DNA of 64,000 nucleotides from Collinsella sp. (lineage in GTDB: Bacteria > Actinomycetota > Coriobacteriia > Coriobacteriales > Coriobacteriaceae). Where the stretch lies: positions 13,809 to 77,808 of the forward strand of contig JAUMSH010000011.1 in assembly GCA_031292915.1 (NCBI GenBank), in the 5' to 3' direction. Below the pieces are notes generated by a model. That model worked only from the letters and a program-made list of their open reading frames with translations, was not told where the DNA came from and did no database searches. Every line of letters begins with the position of its first letter. The first letter of the stretch is position 1. Made by a program: the position numbers and the translations under genes. Below are positions 17,095 to 23,646 of this stretch, one piece after another.

Positions 17095-18123
17095 TTGGAT
17101 TTGAAAACCTATTGCAAAAACTACGTCTTCACGCGCCAAAAGGTTGCAGAAGCGCTTGAGGAATGGAAGAAGGGCGATTCCGGCAGGAAGAACGAGCACC
17201 GAATCCAAGAGGAATACGGCTCGGAATCGTCCTTCATCGACGTTATATGGCTCGAATTATCAACTGAAACACTGGAATTCGAGCCGATCAGAACGCATGT
17301 AAAGCACGACCCGAATTCAGGCAAGTTGCGCGAAATCAGCGTCGAGAGTGTCAAGCGCCAAGTTTGCAACTACCTGTGCGTCAATGCGCTCGAGCCCCTA
17401 CTGTCGGCTAAAGTCGGCTTCTGGCAAGTCAGCGGCGGCGTTAAGGGTAAGGGTGCAGCCCTCGGCATGCGTAAGCTCAAGCGGGCGATTCGGCGCTATC
17501 TACTGCACGTCCACGTTGACATACGAAACTGTTACGGCTCCATGCGAACAGAGATGGTCTTTGAGCTTGCAGCACGTTACGTGCGAAACCACAAAGCGCT
17601 CTATTTGCTCTCCGCGCTGCTATCGAGCATGGGTGAAGTGCTTATTCTCGGTAGCTATCTATCGCTGCGACTGGCTGCTTTTGTCATCTCGTTCGCCTAC
17701 CACGCCATTGAGGGCGTTGGTACAGTTAGGCGCGGCAAACGCACGAATCTAGTAGGTTGTCAAGTCTGGTACGCAGATGACGGCTATTTGCTTGGCAACT
17801 CTAAAAAGGCGCTGAAAAGAGCAGTCATGCTCGTCGCTCACGTGCTCGCAGGCTTCGGTCTTGAACTTAAGCCTTGGAAGATCATGCATAACGGCGTTGA
17901 GCCAATCGATTTCGCGGGTTATCGAATTTGGACAAAGCACGTCGATTTGCGGAAGCGACTTTGGAAGCGTCTCCGCCGCGCGTTTTTCCGATTTGACAAA
18001 CGAAGAGCGCCGAGACTTGCCCGCCGCGTGTGCTCGTACTTTGGGTGGATGAAGACGGCGGAGATGGAAGAGCAATTAGTTGTACGTCAAAGAGTGTTCA
18101 ACGCGGCAAGAGCCGCGAGTTAG
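17095..18123 (+). CDS. DGR reverse transcriptase
   Basis: 342-aa RT that would copy the TR RNA with errors at adenines and deliver the cDNA to the VR. Start TTG 17095 is the first possible one in frame (TGA at 17077) and has AGAAAG upstream. Motifs: HVDIRNCYGSM near 140-150 (first catalytic Asp), GSYLSLRLAAF near 186-196 (motif 4), and VWYADDGYLLGN with the YADD catalytic pair near 226-229. Most DGR RTs have GxxxSQ in motif 4; here it reads GSYLSL. The C-terminus is very basic. There is no maturase or endonuclease domain. The gene is followed after 8 nt by a phage gene, so it is co-transcribed with late genes. Confidence 0.93.
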   Translation: MDLKTYCKNYVFTRQKVAEALEEWKKGDSGRKNEHRIQEEYGSESSFIDVIWLELSTETLEFEPIRTHVKHDPNSGKLREISVESVKRQVCNYLCVNALEPLLSAKVGFWQVSGGVKGKGAALGMRKLKRAIRRYLLHVHVDIRNCYGSMRTEMVFELAARYVRNHKALYLLSALLSSMGEVLILGSYLSLRLAAFVISFAYHAIEGVGTVRRGKRTNLVGCQVWYADDGYLLGNSKKALKRAVMLVAHVLAGFGLELKPWKIMHNGVEPIDFAGYRIWTKHVDLRKRLWKRLRRAFFRFDKRRAPRLARRVCSYFGWMKTAEMEEQLVVRQRVFNAARAAS

Positions 18124-18131
18124 GAGAAAAC

Positions 18132-18491
18132 ATGATTGTTAAAGCCGAGCGCACTGGCGAAGCGCCGGAACCAGTCGAGGTTATCGGCCAGAATGTCTGG
18201 CTGCGCAAGAATATCGAGACTTCTACACGCGATGTCGGTTTGAACGATTCCGACACGGCCGCGGAAACTGTATACAGGTATGACGAGGTGTATTTCGTCG
18301 ATTGCGGCTTTCCGACCGTTGAGAGCGTGCGTGAAAGCTTCGACGAGCTTTGGAGCGTCCATGCGGCAGACGGAATGCCCGATTCGGCGCGAATCGACGA
18401 CGCTATCAGGCGGTTGGAGGCGGTCAAGGCATCTCTTGCGGATACCAACGCAGCGCTTCTCGAAATCGGCGACATTGTTGGCGGTGAGTAG
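18132..18491 (+). CDS. Phage protein of unknown function downstream of DGR RT
   Basis: 119-aa acidic protein; ATG 18132 follows TAGGAGAAAAC. The first two thirds look beta-rich (PVEVIGQNVWLRKNIE; YRYDEVYFVDCGFP) and the end is a helix (IDDAIRRLEAVKASLADTNAALLEIGDI). Proteins of this size before the holin are common in Gram-positive siphoviruses. It sits where some DGRs carry the accessory gene avd, but it is acidic and does not look like the basic four-helix Avd. Confidence 0.55.
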   Translation: MIVKAERTGEAPEPVEVIGQNVWLRKNIETSTRDVGLNDSDTAAETVYRYDEVYFVDCGFPTVESVRESFDELWSVHAADGMPDSARIDDAIRRLEAVKASLADTNAALLEIGDIVGGE

Positions 18492-18493
18492 CG

Positions 18494-18610
18494 ATGGCGA
18501 AGATCTACTACGAAGCCGTCATGGATGACAGGCGTACCGTCGAGAGCGTACCCAAGCTTTGGCGTGCCGCCGTGCAGAAGATGATCGATGACAATGCGAA
18601 GGAGAAATAA
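18494..18610 (+). CDS. CD1375-like small phage protein
   Basis: A 38-aa ORF, ATG 18494 to TAA 18608-18610, overlapping the holin start by one base. The core, YYEAVMDDRRTVESVPKLWR followed by AAVQKMI, resembles the short CD1375-type proteins found before holins in clostridial and related phages. These have no known activity. The compact spacing and the AAGGAG at its end, which serves the holin, support it being a real gene. Confidence 0.65.
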   Translation: MAKIYYEAVMDDRRTVESVPKLWRAAVQKMIDDNAKEK

Positions 18611-19026
18611 TGGGAGCTATCTACACGTTCACGGAGCAGCAGATCTGGGCAATCGGCGGCGCATTCCTGATGATGCTTATCGACATGGTTACAGGCATCG
18701 CCCAGGCAATTTACAACCGTAGTTTTAAGTCTTCGACGATGCGCCGCGGCTTGTGTCATAAGGCAACGCTTTCCCTTATCATCATGCTGGTTATATGTAT
18801 CGAGATTCTAAGCTCGCATATCGTTGGACTGAATTTCGGTGGTATTACCGTCTATGTCGTTTGCATCGCCATCATCGGCATGGAGTTCGCTTCTATCCTC
18901 GAAAACATCAAGCAGGCATATCCAGAGCTTGCCGATACGCCCATCATGAAGATTTTCGAGCACGCCAACGTTGACACCGATGATATTACGAAGGCGATTG
19001 CTGATGAAGTCGCGAAGCGCGGCTAG
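18610..19026 (+). CDS. Holin (phage holin 4 / toxin-secretion holin family)
   Basis: 138-aa membrane protein. Three hydrophobic segments are visible near residues 14-34, 55-75 and 78-100 with a short basic loop (NRSFKSSTMRRGLCHK) between the first two, the pattern of the BhlA/TcdE-type holins of family 4. The C-terminal helix is soluble and acidic. It starts at ATG 18610 with AAGGAG upstream and heads the lysis cassette; it would permeabilise the membrane to time lysis. Confidence 0.85.
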   Translation: MGAIYTFTEQQIWAIGGAFLMMLIDMVTGIAQAIYNRSFKSSTMRRGLCHKATLSLIIMLVICIEILSSHIVGLNFGGITVYVVCIAIIGMEFASILENIKQAYPELADTPIMKIFEHANVDTDDITKAIADEVAKRG

Positions 19027-19027
19027 G

Positions 19028-19699
19028 ATGCGGATTGCCGTCGCACTGCTGCTGGGCTTCGCGGTAGGCATGGGCTTATGGTTCGTTTTTACTATCGACC
19101 ACATTGACAGAGATACGGCAGCATTTGGAAAAGCATATAACCAAGGCTATAGCGATGGTTATACAGCGGCTTTGCCTGTTTATGAAAATAAGACGAGTGC
19201 GAAGAGCGGCTATATGCCGCTCTTCTTGCAAAAAGACCCTCAATGGGCTGATGCCGCCTACTCGGACGAAACTATAGGTACATACGGCTGCGGCCTGACG
19301 GCGGCGGCAATGGCGTTGAGCTACCTCAACGGTCGCGAGGTCACACCCGACCTGCTGGCGGCTTTCGTCGGCGAAAGCTGCCTGACCGACCGGGTTAACG
19401 ATATGGCCAAGTTCAGCGCCTATCTAGCGAAGACCTATCATCTCAAAACCCGTGACACGTTTTGGGGCACGGGCGAAGCCCTCAAGGCCGTCGATGGCGG
19501 CTGGATCGTCTTCGCAGGCGTTACCGGAACCCTTGGCGATCGCTCTTACAGCTCGCACGTCGTGATGATTTGGCGCGAGAACACCGACGGTACCTATGCG
19601 CTCCGCGACCCTGATGACGGCACCAATTCAATCCATGCATGGACATCCGACGAGCTTAACGCCGTTACTTTCACGCAATTCAATGCAATTAAGAGGTGA
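19028..19699 (+). CDS. Membrane-anchored C39-like cysteine peptidase in the lysis cassette
   Basis: 223-aa protein from ATG 19028, immediately after the holin stop. Residues 1-22 form one hydrophobic segment (signal peptide or anchor). After a linker, the domain DPQWADAAYS...YGCGLTAAAMAL carries Cys at about 87, SSHVVMIW carries His at about 177, and LRDPDDG carries the likely Asp. This is the peptidase C39-like (papain-fold) arrangement. It may cut a cell-wall peptide or process a host surface protein. Its place between holin and endolysin suggests a helper lysin. Weak ribosome binding site; translation is probably coupled to the holin. Confidence 0.75.
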   Translation: MRIAVALLLGFAVGMGLWFVFTIDHIDRDTAAFGKAYNQGYSDGYTAALPVYENKTSAKSGYMPLFLQKDPQWADAAYSDETIGTYGCGLTAAAMALSYLNGREVTPDLLAAFVGESCLTDRVNDMAKFSAYLAKTYHLKTRDTFWGTGEALKAVDGGWIVFAGVTGTLGDRSYSSHVVMIWRENTDGTYALRDPDDGTNSIHAWTSDELNAVTFTQFNAIKR

Positions 19700-19704
19700 T
19701 GCAG

Positions 19705-20730
19705 ATGACCATGAAGGGCATCGATATTGCAGACTGGCAAAAAAACCTTAATCTCGATTCAATCGAATACGATTTTGTTATCATCAAAGGAACCCAGGGC
19801 ACCAATTACGTCAATACGTTTTGCGACGCGTTTGTGCAAAAGGCTATCAAGGCGGGTAAGCTCTGGGGCTTCTACCATTTCATGAATATGGATGATCCTG
19901 TCAAACAGGCGGATCACTTCTATCAGAACTGTAAAAACTATTTCGGCAAGGGTATTCCCGTGCTCGATTATGAGGACGGCGGCAGGATTGGCACGGACGG
20001 TGCCAAGAAATTCCTTGATCGCATCTATGCGCTTACTGGCGTGAGATGTCTCTTGTATACCTACCGCAATCTCACCAAAGAGGAAGATTGGTCTAGGATT
20101 GCACCTAACCACGCCCTCTGGGTTGCCCAGTATGCCAACGAGAATCAGACTGGATACCAGGATTCGCCATGGCTTCCGGATGGCGGCTTTGGTGCTTGGA
20201 ATACCTGCGTGATGCACCAGTATTCTTCGCACGGTAGGCTATCTGGGTACAACGGCAACCTCGATCTTGACATTGCTTTCATGGACGCTGCCGCCTGGTC
20301 GCGTTATGCGAAGCCCAGTACCTACAATGCGCCGGCTGCGACTGACAATGAGAATTGTGGTAGCACAGTCGACCTTGCAGCAGGTGTAATGCGAGGGGAG
20401 TACGGCAACGGTGACGAGCGCAAGGCCAAGCTGGGCGCTCGATTCAACGAGGTGCAAGACCTCATCAATCGCACGGCCACCGCAAGCGCCGACGATCTTG
20501 CAACGGATGTGCTCAACGGCAAGCTCGGCAACGGTGAGACACGCAAGGTAATTCTTGGCATCCGCTATGACGAGGTGCAAGCCGTGGTCAATTCCCGCGT
20601 CAACGCCGTAGACATCGACGCTCTTGCACGCGCCGTCATTCGTGGCGAGTACGGCAACGGTGACGAGCGCAAGGCCAGACTTGGCGCTAACTTTGATGCT
20701 GTCCAAAAACGAGTAAACGAGCTTCTTTAA
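19705..20730 (+). CDS. GH25 endolysin with three Cpl-7-type wall-binding repeats
   Basis: Muramidase that cleaves the peptidoglycan glycan strand. ATG 19705 is chosen because AAGAGGTG ends 6 nt upstream; GTG 19696 and ATG 19699 are in frame but lie in that site. Residues 1 to about 195 are the GH25 domain (GIDIADWQ, VIIKGTQG, VLDYEDG with the acidic catalytic pair). Three repeats of the CW_7 type follow, each with a form of GEYGNGDERKAKLG and VQxxVN (about 230-270, 277-315, 305-341). The repeats bind the wall. It overlaps the preceding gene region closely, completing a holin-peptidase-lysin module. Confidence 0.93.
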   Translation: MTMKGIDIADWQKNLNLDSIEYDFVIIKGTQGTNYVNTFCDAFVQKAIKAGKLWGFYHFMNMDDPVKQADHFYQNCKNYFGKGIPVLDYEDGGRIGTDGAKKFLDRIYALTGVRCLLYTYRNLTKEEDWSRIAPNHALWVAQYANENQTGYQDSPWLPDGGFGAWNTCVMHQYSSHGRLSGYNGNLDLDIAFMDAAAWSRYAKPSTYNAPAATDNENCGSTVDLAAGVMRGEYGNGDERKAKLGARFNEVQDLINRTATASADDLATDVLNGKLGNGETRKVILGIRYDEVQAVVNSRVNAVDIDALARAVIRGEYGNGDERKARLGANFDAVQKRVNELL

Positions 20731-20732
20731 CT

Positions 20733-20769
20733 AAAATGCCCGCGCCCTGTAATGGGGCGCGGGCATTTT
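20733..20769 (+). terminator. Terminator after the lysis cassette
   Basis: Perfect 15-bp inverted repeat (AAAATGCCCGCGCCC / GGGCGCGGGCATTTT) with a 7-nt loop and flanking A and T runs, so it can work in both directions. It ends the late phage transcript and would also stop the minus-strand small-ORF transcript coming from 21.3 kb. Confidence 0.9.
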
Positions 20770-20796
20770 GCGTTTAGGGGACACTGCAACAAGTCT

Positions 20797-20982
20797 CTAA
20801 CGGTTCATGTCCTCTCGAATCAAGCTCTTGATGTACTCGGTTGTATTGTCCTGCTCCTTGAGCCATTTATATATACTCTCGTCATCCTCGTTAGGGTAAA
20901 AGCGTATGACTAGCTGTTTCACCGACCTTTTGCGGTAAGAGGATGTTGCGCGTCTTTGCGCTTCGGTTGCCACTTCATTCAC
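20797..20982 (-). CDS. Small basic/acidic protein, third ORF of the minus-strand mini-operon
   Basis: 61-aa ORF starting with GTG 20982, overlapping the end of the preceding minus ORF by 8 nt; a longer version from TTG 21036 (79 aa) is possible but lacks a site. A basic N-terminal half leads into KQLVIRFYPNEDDESIYKWL and a helical EYIKSLIREDMNR end, which recalls ribbon-helix-helix-like small proteins of mobile elements that keep a short VxF strand before two helices. DNA binding is a guess. The terminator at 20733-20769 follows it. Confidence 0.5.
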   Translation of the reverse strand: MNEVATEAQRRATSSYRKRSVKQLVIRFYPNEDDESIYKWLKEQDNTTEYIKSLIREDMNR

Positions 20983-21058
20983 CGCGCTTTTCTCTGGCCT
21001 TGCGCCAGATGCGAAACGAGATAAACGAGATGACAAAAACTACAATGCCTGTTTTCAT
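20975..21058 (-). CDS. 27-aa membrane peptide
   Basis: ATG 21058 is preceded by AGGAG at a 7-nt spacing on the minus strand. The peptide MKTGIVVFVISFISFRIWRK plus a basic tail (AREKRGE) has one hydrophobic helix and a positive C-terminus. It is too short for most gene callers. It overlaps the next ORF by 8 nt, a coupling arrangement. It resembles in form, but not recognisably in sequence, small holin-like or type I toxin peptides. No function can be assigned. Confidence 0.5.
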   Translation of the reverse strand: MKTGIVVFVISFISFRIWRKAREKRGE

Positions 21059-21093
21059 CGCTGCACTCCTGATGTAAGATGATTTTGGCTAGC

Positions 21094-21117
21094 GGGGCAC
21101 CGCGGAAGCGGCGCCCC
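21094..21117 (-). other. GC-rich hairpin inside the mini-operon
   Basis: On the minus strand GGGGCGCCGC-TTCC-GCGGTGCCCC forms a 10-bp stem (one G-U pair) between the 44-aa and 27-aa ORFs. No T-run follows, so it is not a classical terminator; it may stabilise or process the mRNA or sequester nearby sequence. Confidence 0.5.
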
Positions 21118-21122
21118 TTGCC

Positions 21123-21257
21123 CTACCTAGACCTCTTTGTGTGCTTTCCGGGCTTGCGAGAGGTCTTTTTCTTTAGGGCTTCGATTCCTTCATCCAGCGC
21201 CTTTGCCAGTAGAACGCTGATGACAACAATCGTTAAGTCCCATATTTTGTCATCCAT
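21123..21257 (-). CDS. 44-aa membrane protein, first ORF of the minus-strand mini-operon
   Basis: ATG 21257 follows a very strong ribosome binding site (AAAGGAGGTGG on the minus strand). The product begins MDDKIWDLTIVVISVLLAKA, a single hydrophobic helix, and ends in a highly basic tail (KKKTSRKPGKHTKRSR). It is the promoter-proximal gene of a three-ORF unit. The form is that of small membrane proteins or type I toxin-like peptides. I do not recognise a family. Confidence 0.6.
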   Translation of the reverse strand: MDDKIWDLTIVVISVLLAKALDEGIEALKKKTSRKPGKHTKRSR

Positions 21258-21289
21258 TTGAACCACCTCCTTTCCTTCTTACGTCTATT

Positions 21290-21318
21290 ATTATAAGGTA
21301 TACCCCATAGTAAAGCAA
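21290..21318 (-). promoter_or_regulatory. Near-consensus promoter of the minus-strand mini-operon
   Basis: On the minus strand TTGCTT (21318-21313) and TATAAT (21295-21290) are separated by exactly 17 nt. The spacer contains the 8-bp palindrome GGTATACC (21297-21304), a possible repressor site. The ribosome binding site of the 44-aa ORF lies about 20 nt below the predicted start. It is one of the best sigma-70-type promoters in the window. Confidence 0.75.
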
Positions 21319-21381
21319 GCTCATATTGAATTTTGCTAACTTTTTTTCGAGCTAAACAGTGTTATTATGCAAAACCAGTTA

Positions 21382-21494
21382 GTGGAGACTTTGATTTCGC
21401 GTCCGTTCGCGGCTATCGTAGGGTTCGCAAAGATTTTCTGAGGCTCCACCCTTGGATTTGATAAGCCGCTGACATTGTGTCGGCGGCTTTTTTT
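21382..21494 (+). ncRNA. Candidate structured leader or small RNA ending in a terminator
   Basis: GTGGAG (21382-21387) can close with CTCCAC (21444-21449) around a GC-rich interior. Fifteen nt later a 10-bp terminator hairpin (21464-21473 with 21479-21488, one G-T pair) ends in seven Ts (21488-21494). The terminator lies 19 nt before the start codon of the next gene, the layout of an attenuator or riboswitch upstream of the membrane-protein/pncB genes. A stand-alone small RNA or the prophage attachment junction are alternatives. I cannot match it to a known class. Confidence 0.4.
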
Positions 21495-21513
21495 AAAAAG
21501 AAAGGGCAATACC

Positions 21514-21978
21514 ATGGCCGAGCTTGAGTCCCAACCACTGTCTGCCGAGGAACGCGCCGAGTTGGAAGAGCTCCGCGCCGAGAAGGCTCGTCGCGAGGCC
21601 CAGGAAGAGGCGCGCCGCGAGCGTGAGGAGCTGGCCGCCCTGCGTGCCGAGCGCGAGAAGGCCGAGGAGGCCGCTGCGAAGGTTGCGCCCGCGCCCGCGC
21701 CCAAGCCCGCGCCTGCACCCAAGCCTGCCGCCGCGAAGCCCGCGTCCACCGCACCCAAACCTCAGCCCAAAAGAGCCGCTCACCCCAAGCCCGTCGAGCC
21801 CAAACCGAGCCGTGACGAGATGACCTTTGCCCAGCGCATGGTTACCTCCAAGGAACCTACGGGCGAGAACGAGATTCCTGGCATGGCGCCGGCTCAAAAA
21901 ATCATCATCGTGCTCGCCCTCATCGCGTTTATCGTCTTTATGGTCTACACGATCACGGGCAGCATGGGCCTGCACTAA
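21514..21978 (+). CDS. Membrane-anchored coiled-coil protein, unknown function
   Basis: 154-aa protein; ATG 21514 is preceded by AAGAAAGGG (a longer in-frame version from 21475 would start in the terminator). Residues 8-62 are a charged Glu/Arg/Ala coiled coil, 63-105 a Pro/Ala/Lys-rich linker (repeats of PAPKPAPAPKPAAAKP type), and about 125-148 a hydrophobic helix (KIIIVLALIAFIVFMVYTI) near the C-terminus, so it is probably tail-anchored with the bulk in the cytoplasm. It lies 82 nt before pncB. No domain recognised. Confidence 0.75.
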   Translation: MAELESQPLSAEERAELEELRAEKARREAQEEARREREELAALRAEREKAEEAAAKVAPAPAPKPAPAPKPAAAKPASTAPKPQPKRAAHPKPVEPKPSRDEMTFAQRMVTSKEPTGENEIPGMAPAQKIIIVLALIAFIVFMVYTITGSMGLH

Positions 21979-22060
21979 CCTGTTCGCGCCGGGCTCCATG
22001 CCCGCACGTTCGCCTCGCCCAACCCTCAACCTCTGCACAACACATCCGAAAGGTCGCCCC

Positions 22061-23566
22061 ATGGCTTTGACCGACATCTCGCATCCTACCGACATCGCAA
22101 TGCTCACCGATCTGTACGAGCTCACAATGGCCCAGGGCCTGTGGGAGAGCGGCAAGGCCAATGAGCAGGGTTGTTTTACGGCGTTTTACCGCGACCATCC
22201 CTTTGGCAGCGCGTATGCCGTCATGTGCGGCACCGCCGAGCTGCCCGAGCTTGTCGAGAACCTGCGCTTTACGCCCGAGGACATCGACTACCTCGCCTCG
22301 CTCCAGGCTCCGGCCGGCGGCGCGATGTTTAAGCCTGCATTCCTCGACTACCTGCGCAACTTCCGTGCGCACGTGAATATCGACGCCGTGCTCGAGGGCG
22401 AGCTCGTCTTTCCGCGCGAGCCCATGGTGCGCGTCACCGGCCCGGCGCTGGAGTGCCAGCTGCTCGAGACCGCGCTGCTCAACATCGTCGGCTTCCAGAC
22501 GCTCGTCGCCACCAAGACGGCGCGCGTGGTGCTGGCCGCCGATGGTCGCCCCGTCGCCGAGTTTGGCCTTCGCCGTGCCCAGGGTCCCGATGGCGGCTTG
22601 GCTGTTGCGCGCGCAAGCTATGTGGCCGGCTGCTCGTCCACGTCTAACGTGCTTGCAGGGCGCCGTTACGGCATCCCCGTCTTTGGCACACACGCGCACA
22701 GCTGGGTGATGAGCTTTGACTCCGAGCTCGAGGCCTTCCGCGCCTTTGCCAAGTCGAGCCCCAAGAATTGCACGCTGCTCATTGACACCTACGACGTGCG
22801 CGAGGGCTGCGAGCATGCCATTACGGTTGCCAAGGAGATGGAGGCGGCGGGCGAGCGCCTGTCGGCCATTCGCATCGACTCGGGCGACCTGGCCAAGTTG
22901 TCCAAGTATGTCCGCGGCCGTTTTGACGCCGAGGGCCTGCCCTATGTGGGGATTTCGGTCTCCAACGACCTGGACGAGTACACGATTCAGTCGCTGCTCG
23001 ACCAGGGCGCGCCCATCGATAGCTTTGGCGTGGGTACCAAGCTTGCGACCTGCTACGATCAGCCGGCGCTGGGCGGCGTGTACAAGCTTTCCGCCCGCCG
23101 TGCGAGCGATGCGGACCCGTGGACGCCGGTGGTGAAGCTCTCCGAGCAGCCCTACAAGCGCACGATTCCGGGCGTGCAGCGTGTGCGCCGCTATTACGAC
23201 GGCTTTGGCGGCCCGGTCTGCGACATGATCTATGACGAGGATCATCTGGCGGGGGAGGGCGCCGCGCGCGGCAATACCCTCGTGGCCGTGAACGATGCCG
23301 CCCTGGTGACCGATGTGTCCGAGCTTGAGTATCGCGAGCTGCTGGTGCCGATCGTGCGCGATGGCAGCGCCGTTGCCCCGCGTGAGGGCATTGAGGACGC
23401 GCGCGAGCGCTGTGCTTGGGCGCTTGATCATCTGGACGCGGCTTTCAAGCGCTTCCTGTATCCGCAGACCTACGTGGTGGGTATGGAACAGGGCCTGGCC
23501 CAGGTGCGCGACGAACTCGTGCGCAAGAACATGGCCGCGGCTTCGGCCTTCCCCTGGGCAAAATGA
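22061..23566 (+). CDS. pncB: Nicotinate phosphoribosyltransferase
   Basis: Converts nicotinate and PRPP to nicotinate mononucleotide in NAD salvage (501 aa, normal length). ATG 22061 follows CCGAAAGG; the longer open frame from 21827 is an overlap with the preceding gene. Family markers include TDLYELTMAQGLWESGK at the N-terminus, FGLRRAQGPDGG with the GTHAHSWVMSF segment in the middle, and IRIDSGDL in the phosphate-binding region. The coiled-coil membrane protein gene is just upstream, possibly in the same transcript. Confidence 0.92.
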   Translation: MALTDISHPTDIAMLTDLYELTMAQGLWESGKANEQGCFTAFYRDHPFGSAYAVMCGTAELPELVENLRFTPEDIDYLASLQAPAGGAMFKPAFLDYLRNFRAHVNIDAVLEGELVFPREPMVRVTGPALECQLLETALLNIVGFQTLVATKTARVVLAADGRPVAEFGLRRAQGPDGGLAVARASYVAGCSSTSNVLAGRRYGIPVFGTHAHSWVMSFDSELEAFRAFAKSSPKNCTLLIDTYDVREGCEHAITVAKEMEAAGERLSAIRIDSGDLAKLSKYVRGRFDAEGLPYVGISVSNDLDEYTIQSLLDQGAPIDSFGVGTKLATCYDQPALGGVYKLSARRASDADPWTPVVKLSEQPYKRTIPGVQRVRRYYDGFGGPVCDMIYDEDHLAGEGAARGNTLVAVNDAALVTDVSELEYRELLVPIVRDGSAVAPREGIEDARERCAWALDHLDAAFKRFLYPQTYVVGMEQGLAQVRDELVRKNMAAASAFPWAK

Positions 23567-23646
23567 TCTGAAGGGGACGGAGGAAAACGGACCATATTCC
23601 CGTTCGCCCGTTCGCCCGCCTGCTCAACACTCGATTGGTTTGACGT

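Noticed and set aside
17095..18123. The reverse transcriptase as a retron, group II intron or abortive-infection RT
   Set aside because: No msr/msd-like structure, maturase/endonuclease domain or Abi partner is seen, while a TR/VR pair with adenine-only differences lies directly upstream.
21382..21449. tmRNA or tRNA remnant (TTTGATTTCG and GGCTCCACC look like parts of ssrA)
   Set aside because: No tag ORF, no TTCGAAT T-loop and only about 70 nt between the pairing arms; kept only as a candidate leader.
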